DNA of 39,208 bases, taken from positions 1 to 39,208 of IMG/VR virus record IMGVR_UViG_3300042484_000328. One strand, given 5' to 3'. The notes under the pieces are model-generated. The model did not search any database. It had not been told where the DNA came from and saw only the letters and a list, made by a program, of their open reading frames with translations. Source of the stretch: a virus. Below are positions 18,128 through 25,403 of this stretch, in pieces. Made by a program: the position numbers and the translations under genes. Positions within the stretch are counted from its first letter, which is position 1, and every line of letters starts with the position of its first letter.

Positions 18128-18727
18128 ATGACTGACTTAAGTACCTACGGAGACGACGAGAAGCTATCCAGCATCTTGGACGTACTCAAGCAAGCAGGTC
18201 TCTTTGACCGTATTGTCGCAGTCAAATCGCTAGTAGATGACGATGACTTAGACACAGAAGATGAGGACTGGGTAGATGTCCAGACCAAGTACGGTCACGA
18301 CACTACAGACTATGTCTTTGGTGATCGCTCAGAATCTAGAGCAGGCACTATCTCAACAGAAACTGAGCCAGTATCAGGTCACGACTGGGTATCTCCAGTC
18401 ACTAGCACAGGTCGCAAGATTTACGTTATCTCAGGAGTTCGCGCACTATGCGGACTCAAAGAAGCGGACTGCTTCGACCCTACCTGCAGGCACGTACCAG
18501 TGCTTGAGGAACAAGACGAGGAACGTCACGAGTTCAAGCAAGACTGGAACTCAATGGCTGACAGACCCACAGAGAACTTCTTTATGGGGTTGCCAGGTCT
18601 TCGTTACATAGAGAGTGACCAGCAATACTTCACTCGTCTCAACACGGTGTGCCGTGAGTGCAATCTATACACACCATCACGACTAGAAACCTGCCAGAAT
18701 TGCGACAGAGTTCTAGTTTCAAAATAA
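18128..18727 (+). CDS. Early acidic protein with C-terminal zinc ribbon (199 aa)
   Basis: A 199-residue acidic protein. The N-terminal 60 residues are helical and Asp-rich (VDDDDLDTEDEDW). The middle has a beta segment with three further Cys (about residues 108-119). The C-terminus is a clear four-Cys ribbon, C175-x2-C178 and C189-x2-C192. The ribosome site AGGAG precedes the ATG. Hairpins flank the gene on both sides, so its transcript is set apart from its neighbours. Zinc ribbons of this kind often bind nucleic acid or polymerase, but the acidic N-terminus could equally mimic DNA. It is not assignable to a family from sequence alone. Confidence 0.65.
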   Translation: MTDLSTYGDDEKLSSILDVLKQAGLFDRIVAVKSLVDDDDLDTEDEDWVDVQTKYGHDTTDYVFGDRSESRAGTISTETEPVSGHDWVSPVTSTGRKIYVISGVRALCGLKEADCFDPTCRHVPVLEEQDEERHEFKQDWNSMADRPTENFFMGLPGLRYIESDQQYFTRLNTVCRECNLYTPSRLETCQNCDRVLVSK

Positions 18728-18733
18728 CAAATA

Positions 18734-18767
18734 GGCTTACGCCCCTGCTTCGCGGGGGGCGTAAGCC
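18734..18767 (+). terminator. Long G+C-rich hairpin after the zinc-ribbon gene
   Basis: The stem GGCTTACGCCCC pairs with GGGGCGTAAGCC (12 bp), and the inner bases can extend it. It starts about seven bases after the stop codon. There is no T-run, which is common for hairpin terminators in Actinobacteria. It is likely a terminator or a stabilising 3' structure. Confidence 0.7.
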
Positions 18768-18793
18768 ACTCAACAGATACAAAGGAGCAAGGA

Positions 18794-19120
18794 ATGAACA
18801 ACGAACTAACAGTGACAGGTAAGTTGAAGAACATCAAGGAGTTCGATCAGTACGGCTTGATGATCGTGGGTCAGTTGACCCAGAAGGTTGGCAATGAACG
18901 AGCAAAGTTCACTATCCCAGTAGCATGCTTCGATGAAAGCGTAGCAAGCACACTGCGAGGACTTCGCGAAATGCAAGACGGTCAAGGCTTTACACCAGTA
19001 GTGAATATCGTAGGTGAATTAGACACCAAGTTCGATACTCGCCCAGGTGTTGAGTTGTCAGATCGTCGCGCTCCATTGACACGTGTACTTATCAAGTCCG
19101 TTGAACTAGCAGAAGTCTAG
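18794..19120 (+). CDS. OB-fold-like, possible ssDNA-binding or primosomal protein (108 aa)
   Basis: A 108-residue protein with alternating beta strands that read like an OB fold: an N-terminal NELTVTGKLKNI strand, a central FTIPVACFDESVASTL segment, and VVNIVGELDTKF toward the end. This is the pattern of SSB- or PriB-type proteins that coat single-stranded DNA. There is no acidic SSB tail. The start has an excellent ribosome site (AAAGGAG, 6 bases before the ATG). The gene stands alone between two hairpins, the second a full intrinsic terminator, which suggests a separately controlled, abundant early product. The fold call is inference. Confidence 0.55.
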   Translation: MNNELTVTGKLKNIKEFDQYGLMIVGQLTQKVGNERAKFTIPVACFDESVASTLRGLREMQDGQGFTPVVNIVGELDTKFDTRPGVELSDRRAPLTRVLIKSVELAEV

Positions 19121-19128
19121 TTGCAACC

Positions 19129-19168
19129 AGAGAGGGTTGGGGCAATCGCCCTGACCCTCTCTTTTTTT
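19129..19168 (+). terminator. Intrinsic terminator
   Basis: AGAGAGGGT pairs perfectly with ACCCTCTCT, an inner GGGC/GCCC extends the stem, and a run of seven T follows. It begins nine bases after the stop of the OB-fold-like gene. This is the clearest Rho-independent terminator in the early arm. It implies either a new promoter further on or antitermination for the genes from 19195. Confidence 0.9.
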
Positions 19169-19194
19169 GTGTCGCACGGTCAGTAGGGAGTTAT

Positions 19195-19386
19195 GTGGGT
19201 ACTAAGTTCATAATCAATCCAAGAATCAACAAATGCAATCACGTCTATAGTCCAGAGTGTGTTAGCTGTGGAGAAGATAACAGTTATAGATGGATTGTTT
19301 GTGCAAGGTATAAAACAGATTGTCCTGACTTTGCATGCATTAAGTGTGGAGAAATAGAAATAATAACCGAGAGGAATAACAAATGA
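19195..19386 (+). CDS. Small Cys-rich zinc-ribbon protein (63 aa)
   Basis: A GTG start at 19195 is supported by AGGGAG about 7 bases upstream and by the four-base overlap of its stop with the next start (ATGA). The 63 residues contain seven Cys (14, 22, 25, 36, 43, 48, 51) and a His16, including C-x2-CG and C-x2-CGE knuckles, so it probably binds two metals. Such proteins often act as transcription or translation modulators. The family is not recognised. Confidence 0.6.
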   Translation: MGTKFIINPRINKCNHVYSPECVSCGEDNSYRWIVCARYKTDCPDFACIKCGEIEIITERNNK

Positions 19387-19940
19387 GTACAACAAAAGAG
19401 ATAGACCTAGGTGCAATTACCCCAGAACATCTAGCAATTGTTCAAGATGTATACAAAGTAATGGCATTCTTATTAGATGAAGATGTTAACCATGATGTAT
19501 TAACAAAAGAACAGTACGAACTAATCCATCTAGCTACCAGCAACATCAAGGTACGTGACGGTGTACTTAAATACTTTAGTGATGCACCATTCAATGTACG
19601 AGTAGACATTATGAAATCATTTACAATTATCAGTCAGGGTATGCTTGACAATGAGATCAATGCAGAAGCAATTGGTTACTCATCAATGATGTTAGCTGCC
19701 TTTATGCTATGCCATGCAGGTATGTTAGAAGACTTTGATGAAGATCGTGATGTTGAATACGAACTAAAGCTAGTAGATGATTTGCTACATGAAGCAGAAA
19801 CACTAGGCTGCACAGCCAGCTTATTAGGACTATTAAAGATGGCACGTGACCACAACATCCCACCACGTATCTTCTACTCATCACTACAAGCAGTTACATT
19901 CCATCACACAACAGATCCAGTAGGTCACCTCAATGACTAA
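19383..19940 (+). CDS. Acidic helical early protein (185 aa)
   Basis: A 185-residue acidic protein that looks all-helical, with no zinc motif and no membrane segment. The central region has Met/Ala-rich helices (GYSSMMLAAFMLCHAG) and the C-terminal part is a short helix bundle ending HHTTDPVGHLND. It overlaps both neighbours (ATGA-type upstream, eight bases downstream), so it is within a translationally coupled run of five genes ending at the DUF932 gene. No family recognised. Confidence 0.6.
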   Translation: MSTTKEIDLGAITPEHLAIVQDVYKVMAFLLDEDVNHDVLTKEQYELIHLATSNIKVRDGVLKYFSDAPFNVRVDIMKSFTIISQGMLDNEINAEAIGYSSMMLAAFMLCHAGMLEDFDEDRDVEYELKLVDDLLHEAETLGCTASLLGLLKMARDHNIPPRIFYSSLQAVTFHHTTDPVGHLND

Positions 19941-20166
19941 GTTACAAACAGTAACAAAAACTCATAAAGAAAAAGAGTACGCAAAGAGAGCATTACGCTG
20001 TCACTATGATGCAAGTAAAGAGTTAAGAGAAATTCATAAAGAAGAATTCACAGAGTTACTTAATAGATATAAATTAAAAGCAGGCATAGTTCCGCGCAGT
20101 CTATCTAGTAAGCATAAAGAAAAACTGATTGAAGTCATAGCAGAATCAGAGGTAACAAATGATTAA
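19933..20166 (+). CDS. Small basic helical protein (77 aa)
   Basis: A 77-residue protein rich in Lys, Arg and Glu, predicted to be two or three helices (KEYAKRALRCHYDASKELRE). It might bind nucleic acid. It overlaps the preceding and following genes by eight bases each, which supports its being expressed. No family recognised. Confidence 0.55.
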   Translation: MTKLQTVTKTHKEKEYAKRALRCHYDASKELREIHKEEFTELLNRYKLKAGIVPRSLSSKHKEKLIEVIAESEVTND

Positions 20167-20560
20167 GACAAGCAGTGGTACGCAGTACTACACACAGCAA
20201 GAAGTTACTAACAAGATCAATGAAGTAATGGAAGATGGCTATCGTATTACCAATGCTATCTATGATAAAGCAAGAGAGATGGATTGGTGCAGTGAATATG
20301 ATGACTGGGCTGAACAAACAAATAGAAGTCTTAAGTTCTTTGAAATCCCATTAATGCGTAGAGAATGGGCAGTTACATACACTATTGAACGCCTTCAAAG
20401 AGCAACAGTAACAGTACAAGTAACAGCACGTAATGATGATGACGCAGAAGATCAAGCTGATGAAGCATACAGTACAGAAGAGTTAGTAGAAAAAATAGAT
20501 GAAGATGATTGGGACACTAAGCACGAAGAGATTATAAGCACAGAAGCACAGGAGATTTAA
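20159..20560 (+). CDS. Acidic early protein (133 aa)
   Basis: A 133-residue protein with a helical N-terminal half containing aromatic residues (MDWCSEYDDWAE), a central beta pair (WAVTYTIERLQRATVTVQVTA) and a strongly acidic C-terminus. The central pattern suggests a small alpha/beta fold. The tight overlaps (eight bases upstream, TAATG downstream) mark it as part of the coupled early run. Function unknown. Confidence 0.6.
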   Translation: MIKTSSGTQYYTQQEVTNKINEVMEDGYRITNAIYDKAREMDWCSEYDDWAEQTNRSLKFFEIPLMRREWAVTYTIERLQRATVTVQVTARNDDDAEDQADEAYSTEELVEKIDEDDWDTKHEEIISTEAQEI

Positions 20561-20877
20561 TGAGCATCAAAGACGAGCCGTGGTTTAGCGACCCGTTTGA
20601 TTGGTACGAACGAGAAGGATACCCAGAGATTGTAGGTATAGCCGTAACGGATAAGGTAGCACTTGATTTTCTTCAAGCGTTATACCAAATCTATAAACGA
20701 CTAGAGCGCAATGATAGAACAAAAGCGATGGAAGATGCCAAGCAACTAGCAATACTGCTACTAGCTAGTGCATTTGATTACGCTGAAGAAGCAATAGATG
20801 AATTAATTATACAAGAAGTAAACGCAGTAGATATAGATGCTGCATTCGCAGAGATGATAGAGGAACAGAATGACTAG
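20560..20877 (+). CDS. Acidic helical early protein (105 aa)
   Basis: A 105-residue acidic protein. After a short aromatic N-terminus (PWFSDPFDWYEREGY) it is predicted to be helical, with a segment LAILLLASAFDYAEEA that could pack a dimer core. The start overlaps the preceding stop (TAATG) and its end overlaps the DUF932 gene by eight bases. Nothing diagnostic is seen. Confidence 0.6.
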   Translation: MSIKDEPWFSDPFDWYEREGYPEIVGIAVTDKVALDFLQALYQIYKRLERNDRTKAMEDAKQLAILLLASAFDYAEEAIDELIIQEVNAVDIDAAFAEMIEEQND

Positions 20878-21850
20878 ACGTAATCCATACACAGTAATTG
20901 GTACGCACTGTGAGTATGAAGTTAATTCAGCTCACGATCTAATGAAGCAAGCTGGACTTGACTGGAAGGTTACATTAGAAAATGTATTTATTAATGCAAC
21001 TGATCCGCTTGAAGTACCAGATAGATATGCAACAGTTAAGTGGACTAATACAGGGTGGACTGAGACAGACCCTACACCACTAGCAATAGTAGGTTCACGA
21101 TACAAAGTGTTACAGAATGATGAGATCTTCTCATGCCTTGACGACATCGTTAACAACAGCGATGCACGTTATGGTGCAGCAGGTGAACTCAAGGGTGGCA
21201 ACGTAGTATGGGCAACCATTGAACTACCAGCTAACGTAACAGTTGGTGACGATCCACATAATGCATATGTAATTGCACGTACATCACATGATGGTAGTAT
21301 GCCATTCCAAATGACACCAGTTGTTAACCGACTAAGCTGCACCAACCAGATCAATGCAGCCATGATGAGTGGCAAAGCTAAGGGTATTTACTATCGTGTT
21401 AAGCACAGCCCTAACAGTACCATAAATGTAAATGATATCAGACAAGCATTCAAAATTATGAATGAAGATATCCAGAAGTATGCAACAGTATCGTCATACC
21501 TACGTTCAATTGAATTCAGTAACGAAGAGTTCAAGAACTTTGTTAAGCGAGTGTACCCACTGCCTAGCAAGATTGAGTTCTCACCATATGAGATGCTCAG
21601 TGCAGGTGAACGTACATCTAAGACAAGAGTAGAACGCAACAGAGCCAGTGCATTAAACGTATGGATTGGTGAGACAGACACGCAACACAACATTAAGAAC
21701 ACTAAGTTCGGTGCGTTTCAAGCTATCGTAGAAGCAACCGATCACTTTAGTAAAGACTATAGCAAGCAAGCAGGCAAGATGATTCTCGGCACAGACATAG
21801 CCGTGAAGTCACGTGCCCTACAACTATTAGGAGTAAGCAATGGGTCTTGA
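20870..21850 (+). CDS. DUF932 / phage-plasmid-like protein
   Basis: A 326-residue protein of the DUF932 family (also modelled as the TIGR03299 phage/plasmid-like group), a frequent but uncharacterised protein of phages and plasmids. Recognisable parts are the early YKVLQNDEIFSCLDDIV segment, the central GGNVVWATIELP strand and the conserved VVNRLSCTNQI motif at about residues 150-160. The length matches the family. It follows a run of overlapping early genes and overlaps the next by 11 bases. A role in DNA metabolism or early takeover is often supposed for the family but not established. Confidence 0.85.
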   Translation: MTRRNPYTVIGTHCEYEVNSAHDLMKQAGLDWKVTLENVFINATDPLEVPDRYATVKWTNTGWTETDPTPLAIVGSRYKVLQNDEIFSCLDDIVNNSDARYGAAGELKGGNVVWATIELPANVTVGDDPHNAYVIARTSHDGSMPFQMTPVVNRLSCTNQINAAMMSGKAKGIYYRVKHSPNSTINVNDIRQAFKIMNEDIQKYATVSSYLRSIEFSNEEFKNFVKRVYPLPSKIEFSPYEMLSAGERTSKTRVERNRASALNVWIGETDTQHNIKNTKFGAFQAIVEATDHFSKDYSKQAGKMILGTDIAVKSRALQLLGVSNGS

Positions 21851-22343
21851 TATGTACCTAAATGTAAGTGAACGTATTGGTAGCCAGATATCTCGTAAAG
21901 ATTACAACAATCGAGTAAGCTTTGCAGAGAACCCTAGGTATAATGACATCGTTGAAGCTGCAGGTATCAAAGTAAAAGATAACATAGCATCATCAGTATC
22001 AGTAGAGTGGACTGCTATCTATTGGCGTAAGTCTAATCAGATTCATGCATGGTTTGTAGATACACTAGCTAATGGAGTTGATGAATGCCAGCGTATACCA
22101 GTACCAAGAGAGAACTTAGTTGCATTACACAATAGATGTGGAGTGTTACTTGATACTAAGTCAACTGAATTAGCTCTTGAGCTACTGCCACCATCATCAG
22201 GATTCTTCTTTGGATCTACAGATATTGATGATTGGTACTGGCATGACGTTGAAGAAACACATAAGCAACTGACCGAGTTACTTGATGAGATCACAGAAGA
22301 AAACAAATGGAACTATGAAATTGAGTACCAAGCATCATGGTAG
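21840..22343 (+). CDS. Widespread phage protein of unknown function (MGLDMYL family)
   Basis: A 167-residue protein beginning MGLDMYL. The sequence has landmarks recalled from an uncharacterised family common in phages and some bacterial islands: the YWRKSNQIHAWFV motif (about residues 61-73), a Cys-containing middle segment, and SGFFFGSTDIDDWYW (about residues 119-133). Conservation of aromatic and acidic positions suggests a ligand-binding or enzymatic role. It overlaps the DUF932 gene and the next small gene, so all three are coupled. Confidence 0.75.
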   Translation: MGLDMYLNVSERIGSQISRKDYNNRVSFAENPRYNDIVEAAGIKVKDNIASSVSVEWTAIYWRKSNQIHAWFVDTLANGVDECQRIPVPRENLVALHNRCGVLLDTKSTELALELLPPSSGFFFGSTDIDDWYWHDVEETHKQLTELLDEITEENKWNYEIEYQASW

Positions 22344-22528
22344 AGCTACCAGAAGATCACTTTGCTATTGATGGATTCAGAGCTGATGTATTAATAAGTC
22401 CAGATACATTAGAGTATTTACAAAAGATTAACGAAGTAGTAATGGAAGGTGAATGTATGTGGTTCAAAAGTTTAACTACATGTAGGTACGATCCACACAC
22501 AGGAGATGTGTTTGATGTTTCAAATTAA
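22337..22528 (+). CDS. Small early protein (63 aa)
   Basis: A 63-residue acidic protein with no diagnostic motif. The start overlaps the preceding stop by seven bases and the stop lies 14 bases inside the WhiB gene, so it is probably translated as part of the same chain. Two Cys and several aromatics are present but do not form a known site. Function unknown. Confidence 0.5.
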   Translation: MVELPEDHFAIDGFRADVLISPDTLEYLQKINEVVMEGECMWFKSLTTCRYDPHTGDVFDVSN

Positions 22529-22817
22529 TGAGAATGAAACACCAGCATGTGATGGTATGGATACTAACTTCTTCTATCCAGTAGGAGAAGACAATGAAGA
22601 TAACGCATGGGCAAAGACTAATGTTTATCCACAGTTAAGGAAAGTCTGTGGACAATGTGATGTGCTTGATAAGTGTAGAGACTGGGGTATCAAGCACGAA
22701 GAGTGGGGGTTCTGGGGTGGCATGTCAGTCTATGAACGCCGTCAATGGAGAAAGAAATACAACATTAAGATTGAGCAGCCTTGGACTTCAGGGTTCTTGA
22801 GAGGAATGAACAAGTAA
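22515..22817 (+). CDS. whiB: WhiB-like Fe-S transcriptional regulator
   Basis: A 100-residue WhiB-family protein. C12, C45, C48 and C54 give the family's C-x(n)-C-x2-C-x5-C arrangement for a [4Fe-4S] cluster. The diagnostic Gly/Trp turn follows as GFWGG (65-69) and then a basic stretch YERRQWRKK for DNA contact. The first spacing (32 residues) is longer than in most host WhiB proteins. The ATG at 22515 is chosen because AGGAG lies 9 bases upstream; an in-frame ATG at 22506 abuts that site. WhiB proteins bind the sigma factor region 4 and modulate host promoters; phage WhiB from TM4 is known to repress host whiB2. The family occurs only in Actinobacteria and their phages, so this gene is the best host marker here. 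Confidence 0.9.
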   Translation: MFQINENETPACDGMDTNFFYPVGEDNEDNAWAKTNVYPQLRKVCGQCDVLDKCRDWGIKHEEWGFWGGMSVYERRQWRKKYNIKIEQPWTSGFLRGMNK

Positions 22818-22975
22818 TGGAATGCTGTAACATGGACATAGAAGAACTATACAAGCAGGAAGACGAAGATGTCTGCGAGTCATGCTATGATCGTATCGAA
22901 GCACACATTGAAGACATGATGCTTAGTAGAGCTAAAGAAGATTTCTATGATAGGAATAAAAAATACTATGATTAA
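22817..22975 (+). CDS. Small CC/CxxC protein (52 aa)
   Basis: The ATG at 22817 overlaps the WhiB stop as TAATG. The 52 residues begin MECCNMDIEELYKQ and carry C3, C4, C20 and C23 (CESC), a likely zinc site, followed by a charged helix. Proteins of this size with a CC-then-CxxC pattern are frequent in actinophages (from memory). It was not assigned a function. Confidence 0.6.
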   Translation: MECCNMDIEELYKQEDEDVCESCYDRIEAHIEDMMLSRAKEDFYDRNKKYYD

Positions 22976-23171
22976 AATAAACGGATACGAACTACCAGCA
23001 CATGTATCTTATTCAGCACTAACAACATACCTTGACTGCGGTTGGAAGTATTATCTTACACGAGTGGAAAAGTTAATTGAACAACCAACCTGGTACCTAG
23101 CAGGTGGTAGTGCAGTACACACAGCGACCGAAATGTATGATAAAGAACTATTTGAAACAGAAGGTAAGTAA
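22968..23171 (+). CDS. RecB/Cas4-like nuclease, N-terminal part (split gene)
   Basis: A 67-residue polypeptide with the start of a PD-(D/E)XK exonuclease of the RecB/AddB/Cas4 kind: the SYSALTTYLDCGWKYYL motif (14-30), in which C24 is the first Fe-S cysteine, and the GSAVHTATE motif whose His51 belongs to the active site. An in-frame ATG at 22947 is possible, but 22968 fits AGGA better and overlaps the upstream stop. The frame ends with TAA at 23169-23171 and the remaining nuclease starts on the overlapping ATG (TAATG). In related proteins these parts are one chain of roughly 260-300 residues. It is either a natural two-subunit enzyme or a frameshifted gene. Confidence 0.75.
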   Translation: MIKINGYELPAHVSYSALTTYLDCGWKYYLTRVEKLIEQPTWYLAGGSAVHTATEMYDKELFETEGK

Positions 23172-23788
23172 TGAATAAGTATTGGGAAGCAGCATGGGCT
23201 GCACAACAAGCAGAACAACTAACAAAAACAGGTGTTGATCAGGCACAATGGAAAGCATCTGGTCGTGCAACCAAAGCTAATCCCAACAAAGAAGATGGTG
23301 ATTGGTGGAATGTAAATGGTTCAGAAATGGTTGACTCATGGATTACATGGCGTAATGGTACGCATCCACTAACTATGTGGGAAGTACAACCTGGAGTACC
23401 AGCAATTGAACTATCACTTACACCTATCTGGAATGACATACCAGTACAGATGCACATTGACAGAGTTATGATTAACCCTGATGGTGAACTAATTGTATTA
23501 GATATTAAGACAGGTGTACGCACCCCATCGTCAGACTTGCAGTTAGCATTCTATGCTGCAGGTATGGAAGAAATGTTAGGCATCCGTCCGCAGTATGGTG
23601 CATACTGGATGGCTAGGTCTGGTCAGACTAGTGAACTAATTGACCTAGATTATTTTAGTAAGGATGATATCATTGAGATTGTTACTAAGTTTGATCAAGC
23701 TCGTAAGGCAGAGCTGTTCATACCTAACCTCAATCACTGTATAATGTGTAATGTAAAAGATCAATGCAAGTACAAAAGAAAAGGATAG
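23171..23788 (+). CDS. RecB/Cas4-like nuclease, catalytic part (split gene)
   Basis: A 205-residue continuation of the nuclease. D97 (HIDRV), D111-x-K113 (LDIKTG) and Q124-x3-Y128 match motifs II, III and IV of the PD-(D/E)XK exonucleases. C190, C193 and C199 (C-x2-C-x5-C) supply three of the four Fe-S cysteines; the fourth is in the preceding ORF. The enzyme would trim or recombine double-stranded ends together with the nearby resolvase and ATPase. It follows the first part in the -1 frame through TAATG, so coupled translation is expected. No cas1/cas2 or repeat array is present, so this is a phage recombination nuclease and not part of a CRISPR adaptation module. Confidence 0.85.
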   Translation: MNKYWEAAWAAQQAEQLTKTGVDQAQWKASGRATKANPNKEDGDWWNVNGSEMVDSWITWRNGTHPLTMWEVQPGVPAIELSLTPIWNDIPVQMHIDRVMINPDGELIVLDIKTGVRTPSSDLQLAFYAAGMEEMLGIRPQYGAYWMARSGQTSELIDLDYFSKDDIIEIVTKFDQARKAELFIPNLNHCIMCNVKDQCKYKRKG

Positions 23789-23794
23789 AACAAA

Positions 23795-24262
23795 GTGGAA
23801 AGTAATTACGTAGTAAATGTAAAGACCAAGGTAGGTACTATCATTACTGTTCGTGGTAATGACGCTACTGAATTTGAAAATAATATCAATGCTCTTATTG
23901 GTAACGGAGTTAATAACAGCATCGCTGCAATGGAAGAGTTGTTTCTTGGAACGCAACCCAGTCAATCCAGTACTGCAAGAATCAATACAGTGGTTGATGC
24001 GCTAGGTGGTACAGTAATTAGCGAGACACCAATCCCAGCAGCACCAACAGCAACCTTCGCACCAGTAGCACCACCATCAGTAGCAGGGGTTACAGCAGGC
24101 TCAGCCAGCAGGACTTGTATTCATGGTGTAATGACTAAGCGTGAAGGTGTAGGACCATATGGACCTTACAAGGCTTACATGTGTCCAACAGCTAAAGGTA
24201 CACCAGATCAGTGTAAAGCTATCTATCTGAAAACCAACGACCCAGACTACGCTACGTTCTAG
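23795..24262 (+). CDS. Zinc-finger C-terminal protein of the replication cluster (155 aa)
   Basis: The GTG start at 23795 has AAGGA 9 bases upstream. The N-terminal 65 residues form a small alpha/beta domain (YVVNVKTKVGTIITVRGNDATEFENNI split over two strands and a helix). A Pro/Ala/Val linker follows (about 75-103). The C-terminus carries C108, H110, C130 and C140 in a compact motif with GPYGPYKAYMCP and GTPDQC. That motif is recalled from actinophage proteins encoded beside recombination genes. It may be an ssDNA-binding accessory. The position between the nuclease and the DnaB-type ATPase fits, but the function is inferred. Confidence 0.6.
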   Translation: MESNYVVNVKTKVGTIITVRGNDATEFENNINALIGNGVNNSIAAMEELFLGTQPSQSSTARINTVVDALGGTVISETPIPAAPTATFAPVAPPSVAGVTAGSASRTCIHGVMTKREGVGPYGPYKAYMCPTAKGTPDQCKAIYLKTNDPDYATF

Positions 24263-24272
24263 TCGCATAGGT

Positions 24273-24314
24273 TTGACTGGGTAGTGTAGTGGGGAAGGCT
24301 ACCTACCCAGTCAA
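24273..24314 (+). terminator. Long hairpin before the ATPase gene
   Basis: A perfect 12-bp stem (TTGACTGGGTAG with CTACCCAGTCAA) encloses an 18-base loop and is followed by TTATTTATT. It lies between two genes of the replication block, so it is probably a partial terminator that adjusts the expression of the ATPase and following genes. Confidence 0.7.
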
Positions 24315-24332
24315 TTATTTATTGGGAGATAA

Positions 24333-25115
24333 ATGAAAACATTAAGCAGAGCAGTAGGTCGTCCTGACATTGGTGGTGAGCCAATGCCTACAGTATTCAG
24401 GACGTTTGACAATAACCAAATCGTATTACGAAGAGCAGAAGTAAGTATGATTGCAGGCACACCAGGTGCAGGTAAGTCAACACTTGCACTAGCCCTAGCA
24501 CTACGTATGCAAGCACCAACGCTATACCTATCAGCAGATACTAATGCTCACACTATGGCTATGCGTTTGTATTCAATGATTACAGGAGTAAGTCAGAGTG
24601 AAGCAGAAAAAATCATATCGGAAGACCCAATCAATTCTAGGAATAACCTTGCTCTTGCCAGCCATATTTATTGGAGCTTTGATAGTGCCCCTAGTCTTAG
24701 TGATATCGACGATGAGGTTACCGCGATTGAGGAGTTACTTGGAGAAGCACCTGCCCTAATTGTTATTGATAACCTTATGGATATTAGTATGGATGGCGGA
24801 GAAGAATTTAGTAACATGCGTAGTGCACTTAAAGAACTTAAGTACTTAGCAAGAGATACCAACGCCGCTATCCTAGTGTTACATCACACACAAGAAGGTT
24901 ATGTCGGAGACCCATGCCAACCAAGATCATCCTTGCAAGGCAAGGTAGCACAGTTACCTGCACTAATCCTTACCGTTGGACAGAGCAATGGATTACTAGG
25001 TGTAGCTGCAGTTAAGAATAGATACGGTAAGGCAGACCAGTCTGGTAAGTCACCAGTATGGTTACAATTTAATCCAGAGTATATGTTTATAGCAGACTTA
25101 GAGGAAGCAAGATGA
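24333..25115 (+). CDS. DnaB/RecA-superfamily ATPase (replicative helicase-like)
   Basis: A 260-residue RecA-fold ATPase. Walker A is GTPGAGKST at 42-50, Walker B is LIVID at 142-146 followed by NLMDI, a sensor-like HH pair lies at 184-185 (LVLHHTQ), and KNRYG at 228-232 resembles the arginine-finger motif of DnaB helicases (KNRNG). The protein corresponds to the C-terminal motor domain of DnaB without its N-terminal primase-binding domain, as in several actinophages. It probably unwinds the fork with the split primase encoded 600 bases later. A role as a recombinase-like loader is the alternative. Confidence 0.85.
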   Translation: MKTLSRAVGRPDIGGEPMPTVFRTFDNNQIVLRRAEVSMIAGTPGAGKSTLALALALRMQAPTLYLSADTNAHTMAMRLYSMITGVSQSEAEKIISEDPINSRNNLALASHIYWSFDSAPSLSDIDDEVTAIEELLGEAPALIVIDNLMDISMDGGEEFSNMRSALKELKYLARDTNAAILVLHHTQEGYVGDPCQPRSSLQGKVAQLPALILTVGQSNGLLGVAAVKNRYGKADQSGKSPVWLQFNPEYMFIADLEEAR

Positions 25116-25282
25116 GACCAGAAGAATCATTGGGTTTATTGGCAGCATATGCTGAACTAAATCTTGCAGTAGAAAATGTAATAGAAGTATACAACAAACT
25201 AAACTATGTAGGTGGTGAAAGTATGGAACGCATCAATTGGGATACCAATAATCCAGTAGAGTATGACGATGATGATGAGTAA
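25112..25282 (+). CDS. Small acidic protein (56 aa)
   Basis: The ATG at 25112 overlaps the ATPase stop (ATGA). The 56 residues have a helical Leu/Ala/Glu-rich N-terminal part (LGLLAAYAELNLAVENVIEV) and an Asp-rich tail (EYDDDDE). It could be an acidic partner of the ATPase or a DNA mimic. The tight coupling on both sides is the main evidence that it is real. Confidence 0.6.
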   Translation: MRPEESLGLLAAYAELNLAVENVIEVYNKLNYVGGESMERINWDTNNPVEYDDDDE

Positions 25283-25403
25283 ATTTGGATGGTGTACTGG
25301 ACACGAAATAGAACAGCAACACAGCAAGTGCCCAAAAGAATTTACTAATAACGTAAGCGACTATACATTGAAATGTGATTGTGAATGCCATGAGCAAAAG
25401 TAA
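25275..25403 (+). CDS. Tiny Cys/His protein (42 aa)
   Basis: ATG codons at 25269, 25272 and 25275 are in frame, and the last is listed. The product MSKFGWCTGH and onward carries four Cys and three His in metal-like spacing (CTGH near the start, then C19, then CDCECH at 34-39). It overlaps both the acidic protein upstream and the resolvase downstream, as expected for a coupled gene. Very short, so moderate confidence. Confidence 0.55.
   Translation: MSKFGWCTGHEIEQQHSKCPKEFTNNVSDYTLKCDCECHEQK

Noticed and set aside
18276-18611. 111-codon open frame inside the zinc-ribbon gene
   Set aside because: Product is Ser/Thr/Gln-rich and featureless; the other frame carries the four-Cys ribbon and a good ribosome site.
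21391-21702. 103-codon antisense open frame in the DUF932 gene
   Set aside because: It lies wholly opposite a recognised family gene and has no start signal.
22968-23788. Interpretation of the nuclease as a CRISPR Cas4
   Set aside because: No cas1, cas2 or repeat array is present; the context is phage replication and recombination.
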